DNA of 64,000 nt from JBQTHD01 sp052390275. GTDB lineage: Bacteria; Actinomycetota; Acidimicrobiia; Acidimicrobiales; AC-14. Under the pieces are notes generated by a model. That model was not told where the DNA came from. It saw only the letters and a list, made by a program, of their open reading frames with translations, and did no database searches. The position numbers were made by a program, and so were the translations under genes. The stretch is from positions 62,001-126,000 of the forward strand of contig JBQTHD010000015.1 of the NCBI GenBank assembly GCA_052390275.1, in the 5' to 3' direction. Position 1 is the first letter of the stretch. Each line of letters starts with the position of its first letter. This document shows, one piece after another, positions 35,139 through 41,735 of the stretch.

Positions 35139-35218
35139 AAATCGTCACTTGGATCGAACGCACCTACCACCGCTGCCGACGCCAGCGAGGGTCAAGGTCA
35201 TCGGCTCGGAGACGAGGA

Positions 35219-35265
35219 TGTCAAGAAGCGGGGCTCCTTGACATACTTGACTTGACCTTATTGAC
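35219..35265 (+). promoter_or_regulatory. Operator/promoter cluster before the Xre-type antitoxin
   Basis: TGTCAAG (35219-35225) and CTTGACA (35237-35243) form a perfect 7-base inverted repeat with 11 bases between. From 35238 a 14-base unit TTGACATACTTGAC is followed at once by TTGACCTTATTGAC (11 of 14 identical). The TTGACA doubles as a -35 box. This fits autoregulation by the HTH antitoxin whose gene starts at 35283. Confidence 0.55.
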
Positions 35266-35282
35266 GGAGGAGCATCGGGGCG

Positions 35283-35789
35283 ATGACCACCACCACGTTC
35301 CTGGAGCGGTTCGCGCAGGCGTACCACAACAAGCTCCACGAGCTCGATGTCGACGAGGGGTCGATCGACGCCGACCCGGCTGAGCTGGGACGCCGGGTCG
35401 CCCTCCTCGTCGCCGCCCGAGGGCGCTGGGAGGGCCAGCTTGGCCTGCTGCTCTCCTCCACCGACTTCCAGCGATCGACCGGGCTATCCCGCCAGGCGCT
35501 GTCCCAGGCCGTCGAGTCCGGGCGAGTCCTACGACTCAAGACGCAGGCCGGCAAGACCTGCTACCCAGCCTTCCAACTCGACGAGTCGGGACGACTCCTT
35601 TCCGGTCTTCGTCCTGTCCTGGCCGCCTTCGCCGGTCGAGTCCGTTCGGCGTGGACGACAGCGTCGTGGCTCACCAGCCCGCAGCCCGAGCTCGACGGCG
35701 CCACACCGGTGGACTTCCTGAGAGCTGGCGGCGACTCCGAACTGGCTCGGCGACTTGCCGACCGGGTGGTCTCCCGCCTCGACGAGTGA
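35283..35789 (+). CDS. Xre/MbcA/ParS-type antitoxin
   Basis: A 168-residue protein with a central helix-turn-helix (STDFQRSTGLSRQALSQAVE, ~60-79) and a C-terminal DUF2384-like segment (LDGATPVDFLRAGGD, ~140-154), the layout of antitoxins that pair with RES-domain NAD-degrading toxins. It would bind the repeats upstream and block the toxin. ATG 35283 follows an AGGAG. The stop overlaps the toxin start as GTGA. The toxin gene is broken, so this antitoxin is now an orphan. Confidence 0.82.
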   Translation: MTTTTFLERFAQAYHNKLHELDVDEGSIDADPAELGRRVALLVAARGRWEGQLGLLLSSTDFQRSTGLSRQALSQAVESGRVLRLKTQAGKTCYPAFQLDESGRLLSGLRPVLAAFAGRVRSAWTTASWLTSPQPELDGATPVDFLRAGGDSELARRLADRVVSRLDE

Positions 35790-36065
35790 CCCGAGATCGT
35801 CAAGCGCAGCGTCTCGGCGAACCACCTGACCCTGCCGATCTCAAGCGGTTCCCGTCCTCTCGGCTGACAACGGCCAGGTCGTGACTTCGACGGCGTTCGC
35901 TACTGGGCTCGCCACGATCCCGATCGGGGCCATGCCGTGGCGCTCTTTGGACCGGCCGGCGAGGCCGAGGACCAACCCGTTGCGATGGCCCAGCCATTGG
36001 AAGCGGCGTTACTCACCCTGGTCACCCGCCGCTACGGCGTCATCTTCGTCGATACCGACGTCTGA
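35786..36065 (+). pseudogene. RES-domain toxin, internally deleted
   Basis: GTG 35786 overlaps the antitoxin stop and gives a normal-looking RES N-terminus (LGEPPDPADLKRFPSSRL). About 30 codons in, the sequence jumps in another frame to a typical RES C-terminus (DFDGVRYWARHDPDRGH, then LLTLVTRRYGVIFVDTDV, stop 36063-36065). The core with the Arg, Tyr/His and Ser residues that bind and cleave NAD+ is missing, probably 100 or more residues. The join is near 35870-35885. The toxin cannot be active. Confidence 0.78.
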
Positions 36066-36122
36066 ACCGCCACCAGTCTTCGTGACCGTCTCACGAGCGC
36101 CGTCCAGGAGCGCCCGAATCCC

Positions 36123-36170
36123 ACTCTTGATCCCCAGGTGCAGAGTTCGAAACCCTGGGGGGCGGACCTG
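36123..36170 (+). repeat. Degenerate 3' half-copy of tRNA-Lys (att-like remnant)
   Basis: Aligned without gaps, 36123-36161 matches 34133-34171 of tRNA-Lys at 34 of 39 positions, including ACTCTT, CAGGT, GTTCGAA and CCCTGGGG; a one-base shift continues the match into GCG-ACC. It covers the anticodon arm to the acceptor stem but no 5' half, so it is not a working tRNA. Such 3' tRNA copies are left when elements integrate at tRNA genes. It bounds the segment holding TacAT and the broken RES pair. Confidence 0.75.
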
Positions 36171-36274
36171 CGCTGCCACGCACGCACGCACACTGACTGG
36201 TTGCCAACTCCTGGTCAGCCATTCAAGCGAGTTCGCCCAGCCTTTCCTCTGCGTGACTGCAACCACGCCGGGCC

Positions 36275-36286
36275 GTTACATGTAAC
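36275..36286 (+). promoter_or_regulatory. Perfect palindrome before mazE
   Basis: GTTACATGTAAC is a perfect 12-base palindrome ending nine bases before GTG 36295. Its position fits an autoregulatory operator bound by the MazE/MazF complex. It is AT-rich within a GC-rich background, so it also marks the likely promoter. Confidence 0.55.
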
Positions 36287-36294
36287 TTGCGGTC

Positions 36295-36525
36295 GTGGGC
36301 ACGCCACCGGAGCGATCAGACGTCAGGGGCCGGGTTCGCGCTCACCGGGCGCGCCTGCGAGCTCAAGGCCTTAGGCCGATCCAGATCTGGGTCCCCGATG
36401 TCCGGTCACCCCGTTTCGCGGACGAGGCTCACCGGCAGTCGGCTGCCCTGGCGGCCAGCGAACGAGCAGCCGATGATCAGGCTTTCGTCGACGCCCTCAG
36501 TGACGCCCTCAGCTCTGACGAGTGA
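36295..36525 (+). CDS. MazE-family antitoxin (DUF3018-like)
   Basis: A 76-residue protein with the pattern VRAHRARLRAQGLRPIQIWVPD followed by FADEAHRQSAA and an acidic tail (DALSDALSSDE). This matches the DUF3018 group of MazE-like antitoxins that pair with MazF. GTG 36295 is preceded by the palindrome described separately, and no better start exists. The stop overlaps the toxin start (GTGA). Confidence 0.85.
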   Translation: MGTPPERSDVRGRVRAHRARLRAQGLRPIQIWVPDVRSPRFADEAHRQSAALAASERAADDQAFVDALSDALSSDE

Positions 36526-36851
36526 GACGGGCCGAGATCTGGACGGCCAGCGCCGGCAGCGGCTACGTCGGCAAGCGGAGGCCCGTCGTGGTTCTGCAGG
36601 ACGACCGCTTCGACGCCTTGGGGTCGGTGACGGTCTGCGCCTTCACCACGGATCCGACTGAGGCGCCGCTGATCCGCCTCGTCGTCGAGCCGGACGACAC
36701 CAACGGCCTTCGGGGGCGGTGCAGCCTGATGGTCGACAAGATCACGACGATGCCGGTCTCCAAGCTGGGCGACCGGATCGGTCGCCTTGGTGACGACGAC
36801 ATGGTTCGGTTGAACAGAGCCATGCTGGTCTTCCTCGGGTTGGCCGGCTGA
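36522..36851 (+). CDS. MazF/PemK-family endoribonuclease toxin
   Basis: A 109-residue PemK-fold protein: MRRAEIWTA at the N-terminus, GKRRPVVVLQDDRFD (catalytic Arg region), VTVCAFTTDPTEAPLIRLVV, then CSLMVDKITTMPVSKLG with the conserved Thr. It is expected to cut mRNA or tRNA at short sites when free of antitoxin. GTG 36522 is coupled to the mazE-like gene. The sequence is complete. Confidence 0.92.
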   Translation: MRRAEIWTASAGSGYVGKRRPVVVLQDDRFDALGSVTVCAFTTDPTEAPLIRLVVEPDDTNGLRGRCSLMVDKITTMPVSKLGDRIGRLGDDDMVRLNRAMLVFLGLAG

Positions 36852-37033
36852 TCCGCTGTGCGCCCCGTCGGCAGCAGGCTGCGCGAGAGCAACGACCTCT
36901 GGAACTGTCGAGGAATCTCTCCTTCTCAGGGCCAGCAGGGTTGAGACTGTGCTTGACGACGCACTCGGCAAGACCGGCCCGGAGCCGCCGGTCGGTATAG
37001 CCGCCTCGAATCGCCCCAACTGCGAGGAACGAT

Positions 37034-38032
37034 ATGGATCCCAAGACCACGCCAGCAACCATGCGAGCGGCCGGCGCCAAGCGTTACGGGCCGATCCGCG
37101 ACGTGCGGGTCACGGAGGCGGCCGTCCCCGAACCCGCCGTAGGCGAGGTGCGAGTCTGCGTGCAGGCAGCGGGCGTCAACCCGGCTGACGTCTTCGTCAC
37201 CACCGGATCGCCCTGGGCCATCCGCATGGCCACGGGACCGAGTAGGCCTCGGCGGGCGACGCGCGGGACCGACGTCGCCGGGGTGGTCGACTCCATCGGA
37301 TCCGGGGTGAGCGGGTTCGCCGTGGGTGACCGGGTCTTCGGTGAGGGGATGGGCTCATTCGCCGAGTACTGCACAGCCCGGACGGGCCGCCTGGCGAAGA
37401 TCCCGGCGCGGTGGTCGTTGGAGGAAGCAGCGGCGGTTCCCATGGCCGGGACGACAGGCCATGCGTTGCTGCGCAGGGCACTGCCTGAGGCCTCCGGAAA
37501 GCGGTTGCTGGTAATCGGGGCCGGTGGCGGTATCGGCACCTTCCTCATCCAACTGGCCACCCACGCAGGAGCGGAAGTCGTCGCCGTGTGCTCAGGCGCC
37601 AAGCGGGATCTGGTGCTGGGTCTGGGGGCATCCGAGGCGGTCGACTACGCCACCGAGGACATCACCACCCACACCGGCCGATACGACGCCATCATCGACA
37701 ACGTGGCCGTCATTCGTTTCCGGGATCTGATTCCTCTGCTGGCGAAGGGCGGAATCCTGATCACCAACGGAGGGACTGGCGATGCCGACGGGGGCCCTTT
37801 CACCCGGCCGCTTCGCGCCACCCTTCTGCACACCTTCCTGCGCCGGCCGGTGCAGGTTGCAGTCTGCAGCGTCCGTACCGCTGACCTGGAGCACCTGGCT
37901 CGACTGGGGACCGAGGGCCACCTCTCACCTGTAGTCGGGTCGACCTATCCATTGAATGCCATCGCAGATGCCCTGCAGGAGGTGGCCGACGGTCACGCCC
38001 GAGGCAAGGTGGTCGTCCAGGTCCGTTCATGA
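37034..38032 (+). CDS. MDR-superfamily NAD(P)-dependent quinone oxidoreductase-like protein
   Basis: A 332-residue medium-chain reductase. The N-terminal GroES-like domain holds VQAAGVNPADVFVTTG and GTDVAGVVDSIGSGVSGF. The Rossmann part has VIGAGGGIGTFLIQLA (~159-174) and GASEAVDY. It lacks the Cys/His set that binds catalytic zinc, so a quinone-reductase-like member is more likely than an alcohol dehydrogenase. ATG 37034 is preceded by GAGGAACG. It stands alone between two TA loci and is probably passenger cargo. Confidence 0.9.
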   Translation: MDPKTTPATMRAAGAKRYGPIRDVRVTEAAVPEPAVGEVRVCVQAAGVNPADVFVTTGSPWAIRMATGPSRPRRATRGTDVAGVVDSIGSGVSGFAVGDRVFGEGMGSFAEYCTARTGRLAKIPARWSLEEAAAVPMAGTTGHALLRRALPEASGKRLLVIGAGGGIGTFLIQLATHAGAEVVAVCSGAKRDLVLGLGASEAVDYATEDITTHTGRYDAIIDNVAVIRFRDLIPLLAKGGILITNGGTGDADGGPFTRPLRATLLHTFLRRPVQVAVCSVRTADLEHLARLGTEGHLSPVVGSTYPLNAIADALQEVADGHARGKVVVQVRS

Positions 38033-38130
38033 GGTGCGGGCGTTGCACTCAGCGAAAGGACCCGAGCGTCTTGATTCTGGATAGCACCCGGCGCCGCAGC
38101 ACGACCGCTAGGCGTGTGTAAGGTGTGTGT

Positions 38131-38436
38131 ATGGCGCGTCGCAACATCAGCCTGCCGGACGATCTTGACGAGCAGGCTCGCAAAGCTGGGATGAACGTCT
38201 CTGCGCTCGCCCAGCAGGCCGTAGCCGACGAGCTTGACCGGCGGTCCCGGATGAATCGACTGGATGCATGGCTCGACGAACTGGATGCTGCCCATGGCCC
38301 ACCTTCGGCGGAGACGCTGGCCGAGGCCGGAGCCTGGGCCTCATCGGGAAGGGCGGTTCGTCGTCGAGGGAGCGACCTGGAGCTGCTTTCGTCCCTGACC
38401 GAGAATGCTGGCCGGTTGTCCGTGATTGCGGTCTGA
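38131..38436 (+). CDS. Ribbon-helix-helix antitoxin-like protein, no toxin partner
   Basis: A 101-residue protein whose N-terminus (ARRNISLPDDLDEQARKAGM, then NVSALAQQAVADELDRR) is a CcdA/VapB-type ribbon-helix-helix. The C-terminal ~35 residues (from RAVRRRGSD) look atypical and could result from a frameshift. No PIN, CcdB or MazF frame follows in the 209 bases before the restriction gene. A GTG six bases upstream is an alternative start. An orphan or decayed antitoxin is the likeliest reading. Confidence 0.7.
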   Translation: MARRNISLPDDLDEQARKAGMNVSALAQQAVADELDRRSRMNRLDAWLDELDAAHGPPSAETLAEAGAWASSGRAVRRRGSDLELLSSLTENAGRLSVIAV

Positions 38437-38505
38437 CGGACAGGTACGGATGGATCCTCGGATTCGGGGGGTAACAAGCGGGTTCTGAGTCGAGGAGCGG
38501 ATTTC

Positions 38506-38527
38506 CGCCAACGACCGGGCGTTGGCG
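38506..38527 (+). terminator. Perfect 8-base hairpin between antitoxin and res genes
   Basis: CGCCAACG (38506-38513), a six-base loop and CGTTGGCG (38520-38527) form a perfect stem 70 bases after the antitoxin stop and 119 bases before the restriction gene. It may end the upstream transcript or serve as an operator for the restriction genes; no T-run is present. Confidence 0.5.
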
Positions 38528-38645
38528 AATGTCGGAAGGATCGCCGCCGAGCGAGATCGACTTTTGACTTCCTTTTCGTCCGGAAGTCTTGGTGGCCAAC
38601 CCGGTTTCAGCGCGTTGGTGGTCTGGTTACCTAGCCTGCTGACCC

Positions 38646-41600
38646 ATGGCCAGGCCACAGATCGTGATCGAGAACCCGATCCTCAACCGGCCCTTCGACG
38701 CCCCCACCCGCCACTTCCGCTTCGACGACGAGGGGATCACCGATCAGGTGGCCGAGGGCCGTCGGCCGTCGTCGTACTTCATGCCCATCCCCAAGGCCAA
38801 GCGCAAGGGCGGCCAACTGGTGCTCGACGAGTGGACCGGCGACCGCATCGAGGAGAACACGCTGATCAACCAGATCCGCGACCGCGTCGGGCGGTGGCGG
38901 ACCCTGGGCCGCCCGGGAGTGACGCCCACCACCCGGGCCCTGCTGGAGCACTGGACCAACCCCGAGCGCGACCGGCCCCTGTTCTTCTGCCAGATCGAGG
39001 CTCTCGAGACGGCCATCTACCTCACCGAGGCGGCCAGGAGCTTCGGCGACGCCTGGATCGAGAACAGCCTGCGCGCCAGCGCGGCCGACGCCAACCCGGG
39101 CCTGTTCCGCATGGCCCACAAGATGGCCACGGGCACCGGCAAGACGGTGGTGATGGCCATGCTCATCGCCTGGCACACGCTGAACAAGGTGGCCAACCCG
39201 ACCGACCGCCGGTTCAGCGACGCCTTCCTCATCGTGGCCCCCGGCATCACCATCCGCGACCGCCTGCGGGTGCTGCTGCCGTCGGACCCCGACAACTACT
39301 ACCGCCAGCGCGACATCGTGCCAGCGGAGCGGGTGGGCGACCTGGGCCGGGCCAAGATCCTCATCACCAACTTCCACGGCTTCGGCCTGCGGGAGAAGGT
39401 GAAGGCCCCCAGGCTGACCAAGGAGCTGGCCGGCCAGCGCCCGGGCGCCTTCACCGAGACGCCGGCGGAGATGGTGCGCCGGGTCACCCGGGAGCTGGGC
39501 ACCAAGCGCAACATCGTGGTGATCAACGACGAGGCCCACCACTGCTACCGCCGCCGGGTCGGAGGCGACGACGAGACCACCCCCGGGGCCGCCCTCGACA
39601 CCCTCACCGGCGAGGACAAGAAGGAGGCGGCCAAGCGCGACGCCGAAGCCCGCATCTGGGTCACCGGGCTGCAGGCGGTGGCGGCCAAGACCGGCGTGCG
39701 GGTGGTCTATGACCTGTCGGCCACGCCGTTCTACCTGCGGGGCTCGGGCTGGCCGGAAGGAACGTTGTTCCAGTGGGTGGTGTCGGACTTCTCCCTCATC
39801 GACGCCATCGAGGCCGGCCTGGTGAAGATCCCCCGGGTTCCGGTCGACGACAACGCGGCCCAGCCGTCGGACCTGCCCACCTACCGGGGCCTGTGGCTGG
39901 CCATCCGCGACGACCTGCCCCGGAAGGGCCGTCGCACCGATGCGGTCGACGGTGTAGAGCCGGCGCTGCCGGCGCCGCTGGAAGGGGCCCTGGCCAGCCT
40001 CTACGGCAACTACACCCAGGCGTTCCGGCGCTGGGAGGCGTCGGCCGGCGCCGGCTCCACCCCGCCGGTGTTCATCGTGGTGGCCAACAACACCAACGTG
40101 TCCAAGCTGATCTTCGACCACGTCGCCGGCTGGGAGAAGCCGCTGGCCGACGGCGGGAGGGTGGTGGTGCCGGGCCGCCTCGAACTGTTCTCCAACGCCG
40201 AGGCCGGCCGGTGGTCGACCCGGCCCAAGACCATCCTGGTGGACTCCACCCAGCTCGAATCGGGGGAGGCCCTAACTCCTGCGTTCAAGGCCGCGGCGGC
40301 AGCCGAGATCGACGAGTTCAAGGCCGAGCTGCGCCAGCGCTTCCCCGGGCGCGACGTGGACGAGCTGACCGACGAGGACCTGCTGCGGGAGGTGATGAAC
40401 ACCGTCGGCAAGGCCGCCAAGTTGGGCGAGGGGGTGCGTTGCGTGGTGTCGGTGTCGATGCTCACCGAGGGCTGGGACGCCAACACCGTCACCCACGTGC
40501 TGGGAGTGCGAGCCTTCGGCACCCAGCTCTTGTGCGAGCAGGTGGTGGGCCGGGGCCTACGCCGGCGCTCCTACGCCCTGGGCGACGACGGCCGCTTCGA
40601 GCCGGAGTACGCCGAGGTCTACGGGGTGCCCTTCAGCTTCATCCCGGCCTCGGGCGCAAGCGCCGAGCCCAAGCCGGGGAAGATCCCCACCCGGGTGCGG
40701 GCCCTGCCCGAGCGCATCGAGGCCGAGATCACCTTCCCCCGCCTGGTCGGCTACCGCTTCGAGATCCCCGACGGCCACCTGGAGGCCGACTTCATCGACG
40801 AATCCCGCCTGGCCCTCGACTCCCGCCACGTGCCCACCCGCACCTTCGTGGCCTCGGTGGTGGGCCAGGCCGCCGAGCACCGCCTCGACCACTTCGAGGC
40901 CATGCGGGCCCAGCAGGTGGCCTTCGTGCTGGCCAAGCGCCTACTCGACCGGTACTTCCGCCAGCCGGCTGGCTCGACCTCCGGAGAGGCCCGCCCCAAG
41001 GAGGAGCCCGGGGGCGAGCGGCCCTGGCTGTTCCCCCGCCTGGTGGAGATCACCAAGCGGTGGATGGCCGAGTGCGTCACCCTCAAGGACGACGCCTTCC
41101 TCGGCCTGTTGGCCATGGCCCAGCGGGCCGACGACGCGGTGGAGAAGCTCTACCTGTCGATCGTGCGCTCGGCGGCCGGCCCGGAGAGACGGCTGGTGCC
41201 CCTGCTGAGGCCGTACGACCCGGTGGGCTCCACCGCCGACGTCGACTTCGACACCACCAAGGACACCCATGCCACCGATCCCGAGCGCTGCCACGTGAGC
41301 CACGTGGCCTGCGACAGCGGCTGGGAGGCCGACCTGGCCTCCAAGCTGGAGCACACCGCGGCGGTGAGGTGCTACGTGAAGAACCAGGGCCTGGGACTGG
41401 TGATCCCCTACACCATCGACGGCCAGCAACGGTCGTACCTGCCCGACTTCGTGGCCCGGATCGACGACGGCCACGGCGTCCGGCCCGACGGATCGGCCGA
41501 CCTGCTCAACCTGCTCATCGAGGTGTCGGGCGCGGCCCGGCGGGACAAGGAGCACAAGGTGGCCACCACCCGCGACCTTTGGGTGCCGGCGGTCAACGGC

Positions 41601-41735
41601 CACGGCGGCTTCGGGCGCTGGCGGTTCATCGAGGTCACCGACCCCTGGGAGGCGGCGGGCATGATCGAGGCCGTGGCTCGCGAAGGCACCGTAAGTGGCG
41701 GCGTCGTAAGTGCCGGCTCCGGAGCCCGAGCGTGA
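38646..41735 (+). CDS. Type III restriction enzyme, Res subunit (BPTD_3080-like)
   Basis: A 1029-residue superfamily 2 helicase/endonuclease. Walker A MATGTGKT is at ~158-165 and the DEAH-type box INDEAHHCYRR at ~293-303. The helicase C half holds STQLES and the VSMLTEGWDANTVTHV and EQVVGRGLRRRSY motifs (V and VI). The C-terminal domain has LPDFVARID and IEVSGAARRDKEHKV, consistent with a PD-(D/E)XK nuclease. It translocates from and cuts at unmethylated sites with the Mod subunit. Its stop overlaps the mod start, and res precedes mod, the reverse of the classical EcoP1 order. Confidence 0.93.
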   Translation: MARPQIVIENPILNRPFDAPTRHFRFDDEGITDQVAEGRRPSSYFMPIPKAKRKGGQLVLDEWTGDRIEENTLINQIRDRVGRWRTLGRPGVTPTTRALLEHWTNPERDRPLFFCQIEALETAIYLTEAARSFGDAWIENSLRASAADANPGLFRMAHKMATGTGKTVVMAMLIAWHTLNKVANPTDRRFSDAFLIVAPGITIRDRLRVLLPSDPDNYYRQRDIVPAERVGDLGRAKILITNFHGFGLREKVKAPRLTKELAGQRPGAFTETPAEMVRRVTRELGTKRNIVVINDEAHHCYRRRVGGDDETTPGAALDTLTGEDKKEAAKRDAEARIWVTGLQAVAAKTGVRVVYDLSATPFYLRGSGWPEGTLFQWVVSDFSLIDAIEAGLVKIPRVPVDDNAAQPSDLPTYRGLWLAIRDDLPRKGRRTDAVDGVEPALPAPLEGALASLYGNYTQAFRRWEASAGAGSTPPVFIVVANNTNVSKLIFDHVAGWEKPLADGGRVVVPGRLELFSNAEAGRWSTRPKTILVDSTQLESGEALTPAFKAAAAAEIDEFKAELRQRFPGRDVDELTDEDLLREVMNTVGKAAKLGEGVRCVVSVSMLTEGWDANTVTHVLGVRAFGTQLLCEQVVGRGLRRRSYALGDDGRFEPEYAEVYGVPFSFIPASGASAEPKPGKIPTRVRALPERIEAEITFPRLVGYRFEIPDGHLEADFIDESRLALDSRHVPTRTFVASVVGQAAEHRLDHFEAMRAQQVAFVLAKRLLDRYFRQPAGSTSGEARPKEEPGGERPWLFPRLVEITKRWMAECVTLKDDAFLGLLAMAQRADDAVEKLYLSIVRSAAGPERRLVPLLRPYDPVGSTADVDFDTTKDTHATDPERCHVSHVACDSGWEADLASKLEHTAAVRCYVKNQGLGLVIPYTIDGQQRSYLPDFVARIDDGHGVRPDGSADLLNLLIEVSGAARRDKEHKVATTRDLWVPAVNGHGGFGRWRFIEVTDPWEAAGMIEAVAREGTVSGGVVSAGSGARA

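Noticed and set aside
35139..35282. Integrase gene near the tRNA-Lys
   Set aside because: No tyrosine or serine recombinase motif in any frame between the tRNA and its 3' copy.
36123..36170. A third functional tRNA gene
   Set aside because: Only the 3' half is recognisable; there is no D-arm or 5' acceptor strand.
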